In this document: positions 35,922-48,440 of the stretch, one piece after another
Layout: each line of letters begins with the position of its first letter
Numbering within the stretch: position 1 is the first letter of the stretch
Source of the DNA: Loxodes magnus
Lineage: Eukaryota; Ciliophora; Karyorelictea; Loxodida; Loxodidae
DNA length: 64,000 nt
NCBI GenBank assembly: GCA_946699065.1
Contig: CAMPDV010001202.1
Location: forward strand, 62,001 to 126,000
Reading direction: 5' to 3'
The notes under the pieces: model-generated
Database searches by the model: none
Told to the model about the DNA's origin: nothing
Seen by the model: only the letters and a program-made list of their open reading frames with translations
Program-made: the position numbers and the translations under genes

Positions 35922-37236
35922 TGTTTTTTATTAGGCAATTTAATAATTCTCGATTTATACGCTCTTTAATAGTCGTTTTACTCATAGTAGCTCATTTCCA
36001 CAAACTTACCAAAATTGCATTGTTTAACACTTTTAGAAACCCCTTTTTTAACCCCTTTTTTAATTAAATTAATAAATTTAGGGTACTTTAATATAGTCTA
36101 ATCCCATCTCATCTATCATAACTTAACTTTTCGTTATTACTTCTTTCTTTACCTTCTGCTTCATTTTATACTTTATTTGATCTTTTACCATTCAAGCTAA
36201 AGAGAAATCTAGAATTAAAGCTTTTATTTAAAAAAAGATTTCTAAATTAGATATCAGAATGATTCTATAAGATATAAAAGGATTTTAACTAAAATGATAT
36301 CTTAGAAGCTCTGAGGATAAAAAGACAGTTAATTGATAATCCTTAAATAAGACAATGAAGCCTCACTTTAAGATAGCTTGATAAACTACTTATAGAGTAT
36401 TATATTCAATACCTTATTTATATTTAGCTTGGCTTTACGTTTATTAAAGCATAATAAAAAATATAATCTTAAATCCCTTAGATTCTTCATATTATGATAC
36501 CAGATGACACATTTACTTGAGATATAGTAAAATAATAATCACTAAGTATATTGAAGTTTTGCTAGCTTAGTATTATGTATAATAAAGTCATACATTCATC
36601 TTAAGTACTTGTAGTATCTATTTTACTCTCTACTATTGATCTACCTTCTAAGACAAATTTTTATAAATTATTCTAAAATAACTTAAAGCTAATAAAATTA
36701 ATACAATTATATAAGTAAACATAGCTCTTCTGTCTAATTAAAAGCATTCTTATAGTTTAATTAAGCATTTAAATGATGCTATGATAATTATCTTTAGAAA
36801 TAGGATTTTAAAGTTTCATAATTAGCTTAAGAGTTTATTAATAAATCAATTTAAATTTGAAAGAGATAGATATTTAATTTACCAAGCTTTAGATATTTTT
36901 TAGTTTATAATAGTTATCAATTTCTTAACTGCTACTTTAATTATGCTAATTCTTATCTTAATCCCATCACTTTATAGCTTATTTTTATAAATCATATTTA
37001 TTCAATTATTAAAGTCATTCATTTCAACTTTTTAAGTCTGTTGCTTAGAACAATGATAGTTAGATAACTTAACATTGTTATATTAGATTCTAGAATTAAC
37101 GAAATAGAAAACGATAAAAGAAATATCTTTTCACTTTTCTGAAACTTTTTGCATTTGGTCATGGAACTTTTTCTACTTTATATGGCTGCTTTTTCCTAAA
37201 AAACTAGATTAAATATATAATCTTTTTGGGTTTTTA

Positions 37237-39629
37237 TCAGATTGATAAATAACTTCTTGCTCTAAGCTTTTGGATTATATATTGAATAATCATTGAAACA
37301 CTTTCTTTAATCATAATTATTTTACCTACGCAATTAACTAATAGACTGACTTTTTACTGCATTCTACTATCTTTTACTCTCAGAACTGATGTGATCTTTC
37401 ATAGAAATGGCTATTTTTATGCCAAAATTTAGAAATTTCATTAACTTTTCTGATTTAAATGTGTATATAAAATTAAATGTTTGGCGTTCTTGTAGATATT
37501 TCAACCTACTTTCTCTCCAGCATCTAGATTGCTCTTGAGACTAAATATAAAAGTTTGAAAATCTATACAACTCTTCTCCTTGCCTTACATGTTGTCTCGA
37601 AATTCTTCTTTCACCTAGATGCAAGATTTTTTTCAAATAAGTCTTAGATAATAGAAATTATTCTCTTGATAGTAACATATCTTCATCATTTTCCTCTTCA
37701 TTATCTCTTGATCTTCTGTCTTCTATCTATCTACTAATTATTAAATCTTTATTGCAAGTATCCTTTATTTTCTTACGTTTTTTGCTAATTTTTGCTTATA
37801 ATTTTTTTCTTCTTAATCAAGCTTTTATAAACTCATGAAAATTACCCTTTTCCTGCTCTACAACTTTTTCTTATTTCTTTTTTCATTCAATTTTATTTTC
37901 TATGTACTTTTTTCCTTTTTTCTAGTATATCTTTGATATATTCTTTTATTATCAAATCAACTTAAGCTCTTTTTTATTCTTCGTAGGTTCTAATGAATTT
38001 CTTGAATTTGACTGTACCTCATATTATATCAAATAGTTCCATTCCTTATCTCTCTACTCCTATTGCTCTTAGATTTCAAATACATATTTATCTTCCTACT
38101 TTGTATTCTGAACATTTTTCTATGATATGCCTTTCATTTTCTCTTGCTTTGTTACAGAAAGAGCATTGGCTTATCACAACTTGGTGTATTTCTTTTAAGT
38201 AATCCTAGCTCCATTATGTCTTGTTCTTGTTCTAAATATGTAGCATTTTCTTTTTATATTTTTATTATATCTCAGGTAATTAAATGGTCTTACAACATAT
38301 TCATCAAATCATGCTTTTCTTTACTGTAATGTTGTTATCATTTACTCTATTCTTTCTTTATCTGCTACGTATACTCTATATTTTCAAATTGCACAATTAG
38401 TGTTTTTCTTCTCTTTTTAATTATTATTATCTTCATCTATAAATATTTCTTTGTCTTTTTTCTCAATTTTTAATTCTAATTTTATTGCCATACAGTATTA
38501 TTCAAATATAAAGTTATCTTTCTTACTTAGATCGATTATTAATTCGTCTACTGTTTTTCCTTTGTTTCGCATTAATTTGCCTCTTAATCTCAACGTTTTT
38601 TGTCATAGGTAATATTTAAATTTTATAAACTACAGTTCATGATATAATGTCTCATATGGGCACATAAAAAGAGGTATCTATGATTATTCCTAAAGATCTT
38701 CTCTATATTATTTCTAATTGCTCTATCACTTATTTTCCTACAAATTATTCGCAAAATGGAATCAATTCTATCCCATTACTAAAAACTGTGCTTACGAAGG
38801 TTTTTATAATTATTCCTACATTATATGTGTTAATTCCTTATTTATTGTTATTTTTCCCAATATCCATGCTTACATCTTTTATATTTCTTCTAATTTATTC
38901 TCCATATGTTTTTAAATATTGATATTTTCTTCTATTATATTACCTAGGTACTAAAAGGTATTTACTCTTTCTATCCCTAAATTTCCCACCTTGATTGTAT
39001 TTCCAATATTTTCTCGGTTACTATTTTCTGCTGATTTTCATATCATTTATTTTGCTTTATCTGCAATTTCCAATTTGTACTTTTCTGCCCATTAAGCTAA
39101 ATTTTCGATTACTTCCTCTAATTATTCCCATTCACTTATTAAAGCTAGGTCATCTGCGCATGCAAAACATCCTGCATATATTTCTTATGTTCATCCCTCT
39201 TCTTTTTTATAGTATATCGTAATTCTTAACTTTTAATTTTCCAAGCAATTGAGAAATCTTACTATTATCAAGTTAATCAGTCTCAGCAACGTTATGTTTC
39301 CCTATTTTAGCCCTTTATTTGTCGCAAATGATTTTGCTATTTATTAATTGATTTTCAGTTTAATTTCTTCTTCACATTAGAAGTTTGCTATAATTTTAAT
39401 TATCTATTCAGGTACTTATAGTTCGTTTAAGATTTATCATATATCTTTCCTTTGTACCGAGTCATAAACTTTCTTAATATCAACAAATATTACAAAAAAT
39501 ATCTTTTTTGTTCCGTATTGATAATTCCTATACCGTTCTTAGATTGAAGATTTAAAGTGCCCATGATTTACCTTTTATGAAATAGTATTAGTATTCGCTT
39601 TTATCATTATGAAGATATCCTTTCAAATG
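37237..39629 (-). pseudogene. LINE1, copy B
   Basis: Same RT as in A but visibly diverged. The catalytic motif is CADDLAL, the knuckle reads CSFCNKARENERHIIEKC, and the codon matching A's TGA at 15230 is TGG (39561-39563). The shared TGA in EEG-TGA-TQE is at 39191. Confidence 0.7.
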
Positions 39630-39742
39630 CTAGAAAATTCATGCATCTACAGTTTTTAAAGCGTGATTCAAAAAAGAGATTTATAGTTCATCGTGCTCAC
39701 CAATCCTCATTTTTGTATATTAATATCATATAATTATATAAA

Positions 39743-40560
39743 ATGGCACCTAAGAAATATTAAAACTCTTCAACAAATTCACATAATTAATCAGACCTTT
39801 CTAACGAAGTTTATTTGCTACAATTAGACAATTAGAACCTAAAATAGAAGTTTAAGACCTTAAATAAATAACCTAATGTCTAATACTAACAATTAACAAT
39901 TTGTTAAATGAATAAAAACTTAGAAATAATAATAATAGCAGATAACTTCTTAAGAGATGCAAATATAAATTACTCAAATTGAATGCAATTTAAAATAAAG
40001 TTTGATCAAGAGAATCAATTAACTTGAACAAATCCAAATTAATTAACGATCGGATCAAGAATCAAGAAGAGTGCAGAACCTTTCCTTCTCATATTAGAAA
40101 ATAGAAAAAGATGTTGATACTGTAAAAACAATGAAATAAGGTAAACCAATGCTATAGATTCAAGAGAAAATTATATTATGAAATAAAAGAGGAATTCAAA
40201 ATCTATTTAAGCTAAATTACACACCAAACGGAAGACTATATTAAAAAAATAATTTAACCTTACTTAGAAGATCCAAAGATTACACATGTACTGAGACAAT
40301 TTGAGAGTTGATAAATAGGATTTGATTTCCAAGCACTAGCAAGAGGAAAAAATAGGCAATTTATAAGAAATTACGATCCAGAAAGTCAGATGAATATGAT
40401 ATCGAAGATTTCTGATAAGGAAAAACTTTTGAAACTCTAATTCTATGATTAACCAAATAAAGGTGAGATCAATTTAATAAATTATGTTATATCATATATT
40501 ATTATTGCATCTCCTAAGATATCACTTCCTCTTAAATCATCTTAGCTATCATTTTGCAAG
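39743..40560 (+). pseudogene. G5, copy B
   Basis: Diverged copy of the A gene with the same MAPKKYQNSS start and frameshifts. It runs up to the recombination junction at 40561. Confidence 0.4.
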
Positions 40561-42270
40561 TTACTTCTATTAATTTTTTTCCCGCCTGCTAAAATTGTTC
40601 CTACTTATATTTCATCAGATCATGTTCTTTTCATTTCATCAATTAGTTAATTTTTTCTCAAATTTCATATTCGTTTACCATTATTTATCTCTTAATGGTA
40701 ACTTATTATCACTATCTTTATATAACTACTATCATTAATCCCTGTAAGTCTTAAAATCTTCTTTTGATAAGGATATTCATTAATTATTTTTCTATTAAGC
40801 AGGATTTTTAGTTTCTTCCACATTTCTGTCTGGCTTCCTTTATTTATATTATTCATAAATATGTTAGGTTAGTTTCTTTTATCTTTTTTTCTTGATTAAT
40901 TGTATTCTTGTCTAACTCTTTGGTATTCTCTATATTTCTCATTTTATTGATTTTCATTTATTTCTTCTTTACCCTTTATTTTAATTGTTTGCTGCATTTA
41001 CTGAAAATGTTATTACACTATTTTGTTGTTTCTAAGTATTTATATATCTTAAAGTTTTATGTTTTAACTGTTCCACATACCATTTAAACTCCTTTTTATA
41101 TCTTTTTCTTTCATCAATTATAACTAAGAATGTTTTTAAAGGAATATACGGATGTCTACAGCTTAAAGATACATGTAATCAATTAAAAATAATAAAAGTG
41201 TATTTCCTGAAATGACTTATACTAAGTTTAACAGACATATAATATAAGACATAATTTCTATTTTCAAACTGAGGACTTTCACCTATAATTTCTAATACGA
41301 ACTTAGTTTTCGTCACATAAACACATAAAATGGAATTGAGTTTGCATGTGGTTTAGCCCATGATGAATTCGATCAAATATTTGAATGTACTTTAAATAAG
41401 GATGTCTTTTAGGAATTATCCATTCGAAAATATTTAATGATAAAGATTATAAAAAACTAATTCTGTAAGACTAAAATTATATTAACTCAAACTTTGTAAA
41501 AAATAAAAACCCAAAGATTGGCAAATATATTAAACATTTTCATCAAAAATTGCTTAAAAAAAGGATAGAAATAAAAAAAATTTAATAGTTGAAACAAAAA
41601 GAAAAATTGATGGGAGAAAAAAATATAATTTAAGAAAGAAACTTAAGTAATGGTTGTGAAAGCAAATAAGAATAAAATTGAAAATAAGAAGAGAAAGAGG
41701 AAAATGCGAGAACACAATTTAGAACCAATATAGAAATACAAAAGAACAGAAGCAGGAAGAATTAACTAGAGGTTGATAATAAACTTATATGAACTCTTAT
41801 ACTTAACATAATTCGTATGAAAATAATATAAGTAGTGCAATTATGTGCTAATACTCAAAGTATTGAAACTTTTTTATCTTATTATTACTATTATTATTCA
41901 TCAATTAAAAGTATACGTACAGTTTAGGCTATCAATTTATTTTTCTTAGTTATTTTTTATATAAATCTTTCAAATTATTCTTAAATCCCTTTTTCTTTAA
42001 TATTAAGTAATTTATATTTACTATCTTTTATGGTTTCCTAACTTCTTTACCAATCTTTACCTATATAATGCCGGATCTATGGTCCTCTATTATATATGAG
42101 TAATAAAAATCACTTTCTATCCCCTTTTCTCTCATTATCTCTTCAATTATAGAGTAATCTATTTGAAATTCATGCTTTAGTGAACAAAAGTACCTTTTTT
42201 AGTTGAGTCTAGGTATATTAAATTTTTCTGTTCCATGAACTGTAGTATATACTCTTTTTAGCTGAGTTTG
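40561..42270 (-). mobile_element. LINE2 5' fragment joined to copy B
   Basis: Matches LINE2 positions 19704-20640: the N-terminal region and the beginning of the endonuclease. It is interrupted by a 776-base insertion. The RT half is missing because of a deletion between 13-base repeats (see findings). Confidence 0.75.
41121..41896. mobile_element. Insertion inside the LINE2 fragment
   Basis: TTCATCAATTA occurs at 41110-41120 and again at 41897-41907, flanking DNA absent from LINE2 at 20252-20262. This is an 11-base target-site duplication. The insert is A-rich on the plus strand near its right part and has no recognised coding. Its middle weakly resembles 8560-8700. It is probably a small non-autonomous or truncated retroelement. 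Confidence 0.6.
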
Positions 42271-42275
42271 TTCTT

Positions 42276-42745
42276 GGGTAATCGTTTCTTTATGCAAGCA
42301 TTTCAATCTCCATTGATTATTATATTAAGTCCTTTTATATTACTTATAGTTAAAATTCATTCACTAAATTATAGAATGGCTTATATTATTCGTTGTCATT
42401 TGCCACAGGTGCATATATATTTATTAATGCCAATTTTTTCTTTATTTCAATGACCATCACTCTCGCTCCTCCAAAAAGCGTCATTTGACTCACTTTATTC
42501 TATATTTCTCTAATCTCCTTACAAAAGTCGTTTCTAATATAGAATGCTACTCTTTGTCCTTTTTTTGACCCCACATTTATTAAGTTTTTTTTATTCTAGT
42601 ATATTACACATATCTTTTTAATCTTCAATCTAAATCTCTCATATTGCCCTTATGTGGATATTTTTTTGAGTCATGCATTTGGCTAATGCCTCTTTTGCAC
42701 TTCTAATTACCTGGCATTTTCTGTCCCTATTTTTGTGATTTATTC
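42276..42745 (-). pseudogene. LINE3 endonuclease fragment
   Basis: The frame reads KKNLINVGSKKGQRVAFY, then GGARVMVIEIKKKLALIN and IYAPVANDNEQYKPFYN. This is the mid-part of an APE-type non-LTR endonuclease. It breaks off where sequence shared with the LINE2 5' flank begins, so the active-site end and the RT are missing. Confidence 0.6.
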
Positions 42746-43428
42746 TTATTCTTCTTTTTCACCCGTCTCCTCTGCTTCCTCTTCATCACTTTCTTCTTTT
42801 TATTCATCTTCCTTCTCCAACTTTCCTTATTCTTATCTATCATTCTCTGCTTCCATATTCTTTCTATTACTAGTTCTTTCTCCTTTTTAATCTTTTTCAC
42901 TTATTATCTATCTTTCCTTCTTCTAATCTATTCTATCCTTCTTCTTTTACCTTTTCCTATTAATTGTTGGCTGATAATCGTTCATTTTTGTTTTTAGATT
43001 TCTTAGCATAGTAAACTCTAGATAAAATTTGCTTCCGTTTGCTTCTTACTTCTCACTTTTATCTTGCATTTTATTCTTTTTCTTCTTGAATTTTTTTATT
43101 TTTTTTCGCTATTTTCTTTATTTACGCTTTTCCTTACATACTCCATCATATTATTTTGTTTGTTTCTTATTTCTTATGTTAGGGTTTAGCTTTTTTACCA
43201 TCACTTATCCTATCTTTTACTCTAATTTGTTTTATAAAATATCTTATTATATAGTTGTTGCTTTCTACTTTATTTAATTCTTTGAATATTTCTCTGTCCC
43301 TCTGTTTACATATGTCCAATTCCATTTTGATGAATAATAATTCTTATTATTTAATTGTTTAGTTGTTTTAATTATTTTTCTATTTTCCTCGTTTATTTCC
43401 TTTTCTTCATCACTTGCTTCCTCTATAA
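42746..43428 (-). other. Lys/Arg-rich linker region of LINE3
   Basis: Downstream of the LINE3 ORF1 the same frame stays open to TGA 42982, except for TGAs, and encodes a very Lys- and Arg-rich segment. It probably joins ORF1 to the endonuclease or is the ORF1 tail. Confidence 0.35.
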
Positions 43429-44397
43429 TCATTTATTCTCCTTCTTCAATTATCCTCTTATTTGTTTTATTTTTAATTTTGGTTTTTATATTATTAAATT
43501 AGCTTCTCCTTCAAGCATCTTTAATTCTTTTGTATGTAGTTTTTTCCTTTTTGCTACTTCCACCCTTCTGCATTGTTTTGTGCTCTTTCAATTTGCATAG
43601 GCAGCAAATAAAATTTACTGGGCCTTGTATTCTCATTTTGTTCCGTTCAGGTCAATTACTTATGGTATCCTCTTTGCTTCGTCTATATCCTTTAAATCTA
43701 GATACACTACACTGCTACCTGTTAGCATTATAGTGTTTGGGTATGTATGCTATACCTCTACTCTAAATTTTCCATATTATCTCATTATTTCCATTACTTC
43801 CTTCATGTTTGAATATTAGTTTATTATGAGATATATTGGGTAGTTATGAATATCAAAGTATTCAAATTGTTTCTTCTCAGATAGGAATCCTAACGTCTTA
43901 GAATGTTCATTCTCTAATTTACACAAATTGTTATTATCTTTCTTCCTTGCAGAATACAAAATATGCTATTTGTTTTATTTAACAATGAAATTGGTCGCTG
44001 CTATTCCGTACTCGCTAAGTATTTGATTCCTAAACACTTGTATCACTTCTTAGTCTATGGCCTTTTTCTCTACTAAATCAGCGTTTTCTAGATAGTGGTT
44101 AAAATAAACTGCGACCACCTTATCTGATAGATCAACATAGGTATTTTAATAGACTCTTACCATTTAGTCTTCAGGAACGTTGGCCGAAATAAGTTGTTCA
44201 TTCTTTTGTTAAATTATTACTTAGTTTGTGCACTTTTTTACCACTTTATTCCTTTCTTATTTTATGCAGCTTCTTTTAGTGAAGTCTGTCCAATCTTAGA
44301 TATATTGATATCCTTTTCCTGTTGAGCGTATTATTATTTCATGTTCGTTCGATCAGTTAATTTGGTTGAGTGCTTGTGCTATGAGTCTTGGTTCCAT
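43429..44397 (-). CDS. LINE3 ORF1-like protein
   Basis: ATG 44397 begins MEPRLIAQALNQIN. The frame stays open for 322 codons to TGA 43429, apart from three TGAs. It encodes VVAVYFNHYLENADLVEK, then QFEYFDIHNYPIYLII. A segment shaped like the end of an RNA-binding fold follows: VVYLDLKDIDEAKRI and VIDLNGTK-TGA-EYK. The tail is basic. It lies just upstream of the LINE3 endonuclease on the same strand, as ORF1 does in two-ORF non-LTR elements, so an RNA-chaperone role is inferred. Internal TGAs fit Trp at NGTK-TGA-EYK. The sequence is well kept and shows no frameshift. Confidence 0.6.
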
Positions 44398-44561
44398 TCG
44401 TAATAAAGAAGGTTGGATTAATTAAAGCGAAGACGTGGTAGAAGAAAGTACTTCAAATTTTCTCTCCTACTCTTAGGAGGTGATAAAAAGCCCTTTCTTG
44501 AAGCTAAATTTTTTAATATATATAATAAAGAAATTCTTTAATTTGAAAGTAAGAAATTTTC

Positions 44562-45757
44562 TCAGGTTCTTTGTGCTAAAAACAAATATCCTCCTATGTT
44601 GAAGATTGTTTCTCTAGTAAGCTTATATCCCAATGAAGGATACTTATTTATTAAGGCATCATAATCACTTAAGTTAACGAAAGTACCGTTTGCACTTTAA
44701 TCAAAATATAGTCAGCCCCATCTAGAATTATATTGCATAAATCCATGGTTTGAAGATATTCCAGCACTACGCAAAATACATAAACCTTGATTTCTTCCAA
44801 AATTAAAATTTTCAGTTTAATTTTGATCTTGAACAGTGAAAGTTTATTCTTAAGAAGGTTTACTTTCTGGTTTTAAAGGCCATTTGTAGATTTTAAATCT
44901 TATAAAAGGTTAATTACTTTGAGTAATAACAGGTCCTTCTAATTTCCTTAATTCTGAAAATTATTCGCTTTACTACTAGTTAGCATAGTAATATGAAGAC
45001 ATAAACAACTTATCGAATTAATTTTAAATTTCCGATTCACTTCACTAAAAAAACTTTTCTTAGTTTTAGTTTTCATATCTTGCTTTTCTTCTTCAATTTA
45101 CATTCCGAAACATTATGTCTAAAATTGTGCCTCTTCCTTTATTATTCCTGTATTCTAACTAATAGAATGCTAAAAAGGCTAGCAATTTAGCCCTAATCTC
45201 TCATTTAATTTAGCCATTTGACCTAGAGGATTGAATTAAACTTTCATTGATTTTATTTTATTGCCGTTATAGTTTGCATCATGCTGTAATACTTTTAAAT
45301 TAACTTTAGTATCTTTCAAATTCCATAAATTTTAACTTTTAAGAATGTTAGAAGTGTTGTAAATTTTAATTAGCTAATCAGGTGGATAATCTAATTCCAT
45401 TGTATTTATATGCTCTCCTACAGAGCACTCATCTATTACGATTATAAAATCTTGAGCTAATTCAAGCACAAGTCCTTTCTATAGCACACAGTTTTAGCTA
45501 TCTATCTTTACGCTAGTTCCTTAAATACTTCCAAGATCTCTTAAATATCATGCTTTTTCATTCTTTATGTAATATATTTGTGTCTACTTTTTAGAAATCC
45601 CCTATGCTTTCCAGCTAAAACTTATGTCGTTTTAATTTTATTGACTAGGAACATCTCGTCCGAAATAAACTTTCCTATTCTTTTTTTCACTAGTAGAAAG
45701 ACCAAATTCATTAATAATTCACGATTAAGGATTTAATGTCTTTTCTTGTTCCTCCAT
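44562..45757 (-). CDS. Tandem-FHA phosphopeptide-binding protein
   Basis: ATG 45757 begins MEEQEKTLNPQS. FHA1 has VYFGRDVP, ISFSW, then KNEKA-TGA-YLRDLGSIQGTSVKI. FHA2 has FNFGRNQGLCIL, AGISSNHGFMQYN, then RWG-TGA-LYFDQSANGTFVN, and ends in GGYLFLAQRT at TGA 44562. Both FHA domains have TGA exactly four residues before the conserved Asp, where FHA domains often have Trp. FHA2 is one frame off from FHA1. A T7 run near 45050 would explain this as a frameshift, or FHA2 may be its own 146-residue gene starting at ATG 45002. FHA domains bind phosphothreonine in signalling or DNA-damage proteins. The partner here is unknown. Confidence 0.75.
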
Positions 45758-46006
45758 TTCACTTTTTTTTCCATAGATTAAAATATTTTAAAGATTTATG
45801 AACGAATTAAATATATTCTCTCCTTTATCTATTCTTTACTAGCATTCTTGAGCTAAGTAAGTTAACTTGTTCCTTTCGACTATTTAATTTCATATTAAAA
45901 AAAAATTATTTATTTATATCCAATTTACTTTATTATCTTGAATATTCATTCATGTTCTGACTACTTCCTTGAAGCCATCTTTACAACTCTTAACCTTTTC
46001 ATACTA

Positions 46007-46807
46007 TCAGTATTTAATTATGTAATCAATAAAATTCTGAATAAAGGTGTCGAAATCCAAAAAAAAGGCAATTTTAAAATTCTACTTTTATTTATCGTAG
46101 AAATCTCATGCTATTTAATCTTAAATTCACTCTTTGAATTTTTCAGTTTGTAGGACAATATTCTAAATTTTTTCAAGTACTTCATCCTATGTCTTCTCCC
46201 ATTCAATTTTAGCTTTATCAAATTAATCTTAAAAAAGGGAAAATAGATTATGCTTTTTTTCCTTTAATTTTTAATTGATAGAAATTATTAGATTGTTAAT
46301 CTTAATATCTTTCTCTAGTTCATTTTCGTTATTCAACTTTTAAAGTGCTTCTCAATTTTCGCTCATTTATTATATAAAGGTTTATATTTCGTTTTTTATT
46401 TGATCAGTTTCTTGCTAAAAGATTATTTTTTACTCCTGAAATTTCTATTTTTCCTCTTAATCCTAAACTCAGTTATTTTCAATACAAAAGAAGTCAAAGA
46501 TTTATTCTAGCAGTTGCTTTGCATTTTAGATTGATTGCAAGAGCTATTAACTTTGGTTATTTTACTTAGAGTTAGAAGTCTTCGTCAGTTTTATTATTTC
46601 CTCGCTAGCAGATTTCAAATATGATTGAACGTTAGAAAGCTACTATGGGCTAATGCTTATATATTGCTAGCTTTTTAAAATCTGTTATATTTTAGAATCA
46701 ATTTGTTCCAGAAGACCATAAAAGGGAGGAAGTTCTACTAGTTTAGTTTCTTGCAAATCCCTCATCAAGTCCTAAATAGTTTTTTGAATTTACTAAAGGT
46801 TCTGCAT
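46007..46807 (-). CDS. Long coiled-coil protein
   Basis: ATG 46807 begins MQNLQQIQKTIQDLMRD. It continues as Gln/Glu/Lys/Leu heptads such as LLQSIQNAKQLLEQIFDFF and FDKAKIEWEKTQDEVLEK. Two TGAs interrupt it (ENN-TGA-VQDQ and SEN-TGA-EALQ), and one frameshift lies near 46215 in an A/T run. It sits upstream of the FHA gene on the same strand, so the two may be one transcript or partner proteins. No catalytic domain is seen. Confidence 0.5.
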
Positions 46808-47075
46808 TATTATTTTTAAGCTAAGGCTACTATTTAAATTAAAATTACAATATAATTTTTTATTTTATTACCTCAACTTTATATTCCTTTACTTTCTAGT
46901 CTTTTACTCTTGCTATTTCTTTAACAGACTGAATGAAAAGCAAGGATGTGTAATTTATAGGACTAAACGATAAAATTAAATTAGTGCTTCTTTTCAAAGA
47001 TATAATTACTAGGTAACTAGAAGCTAGATTTAATTATCTATGCTTAGCTTTATTTCCTTAATTATCTACTAGCAT
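46698..47075 (-). CDS. ORF upstream of the coiled coil
   Basis: ATG 47075 begins MLVDNQGNKAKHRQ and is open for 125 codons to TGA 46698, overlapping the coiled-coil start in another frame. SLKRSTNLILSFSP followed by LLFIQSVKEIARVKD faintly recalls the end of a kinesin motor, but the P-loop and most of the motor are absent. It may be the N-terminal part of the coiled-coil gene, separated by a frameshift. Confidence 0.3.
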
Positions 47076-47527
47076 TATAGTATAAAGAGTTCCATGATTC
47101 TAGTATTCTACCTATGTAGATGAGATCTACTTGTTTAAAATAGAATATAGAGCTAATAGTTTTATACTAGCTGGTTAATAAAACTAAGGAAAGTGTTTAT
47201 TAGATAGGTAGAAAAATAGGACTATTTAGCCATATTTAGTTGACTGAAATAGATGATAATATCAATTCTCTAGTTAAAGGTATTTAATTTATTAACTAGC
47301 AGTATAAGGATGGAAAGTGGGACTTTGATTTATAATTTGAGTAGAAACTGATTGATATAAGTATAGCTAGTACTCAATAGAAGAATCAAAATAAGCAGAT
47401 ATTAGTTATAAAGCTTGTATCTTATTTACTGGATAATTTCAAGCTATAATCTATTTTATTTTAAGAAAGATTCATATAAATTAACCTAAAATTTCTTAAC
47501 TACAAAAGAAATTAAAATTTAGAAGCA

Positions 47528-48106
47528 ATGAGTGAGAATAAATAAATGTCTCCTTCCAAAGCATATTACAGCTAATAATTATTTAAATATATCACTTGAA
47601 TAGATATTTTTTTAAACTTTTAAGGAAAAATTAATTTATAAAATAGAATTAAAGATTCTAGCTCTAGTATAAGTAAGGCCAAACAAGTAAATATTCAAAT
47701 TTTGATGTGAAGTGTTTATTTAAAAATAATCATGAAAGCCTTTAAGAAAATAATTTAGCAAAGAAAGATATTTTCTTACTTTAATTATTAATTCTACATC
47801 TCAAATATTATGTAAGAAATACAGTTAAAAAGGTTAATAGTACATTTCATCATAGAGGATGAGACAAATGTATAGTTGCTTTAATTTTGTATTATAGAAA
47901 CCAAAGAAATTGCTTAGTTTAATAATAATTATTAAGCTGCTTATTGACTACAATAAGCTAGCTTTCTATTAATATTTATTTTTAAATTAGTAGACATTTA
48001 TACCTTAATTTATATAGATGCTGCTATTGCTTGTGATAAATCATTAAATTCCTTAAGATAAAATTAGTTAAAAATATCATGAAAATTAATAGAAAAGTAG
48101 AATTGA
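47528..48106 (+). CDS. Possible ORF of unknown function
   Basis: ATG 47528 begins MSENKQMSPSKAYYSQQ. The frame runs 192 codons to TGA 48104 and holds four internal TGAs, so it is real only if TGA can be Trp. No domain is recognised. Confidence 0.25.
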
Positions 48107-48440
48107 AGAAAGTTATTAATGACTTAGAAAAGGTAAAAATTTCGAACTTAAATAGAAAGTAGAGAGCAAAATAAAAGCTCTTTTGCCTAGTTGCTTTAGT
48201 TAAGGTCTTTAACTATTGGGTTTCACATTTCGCACTGACTTCAACTAAAATAATATTAACAAAAATAATTTAATTTTTATTCTGATCTATGGTATTTTTA
48301 TTAAGAAGCTCTATTTAAATATTTACCAAGAATTAAATACTTTTAAGCTTATTTTTTAAAATAAAGATAAACTAAAGAAATAATTTTAGACTGTGATTCT
48401 AAAAATTTAATTAGATCCTTAGCTAAATAAAATAAATTTT

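Larger units (their letters stand above)
24329..40573 (+). repeat. Large repeat unit, copy B
   Basis: Direct copy of A. At its right end it runs from TTACTTCTATTAA straight into LINE2 position 19717 instead of the LINE2 3' end. Confidence 0.95.

Noticed and set aside
46698..47400. Kinesin motor domain
   Set aside because: Only a short segment resembles the motor end. No P-loop, and switch-like residues lie in conflicting frames.
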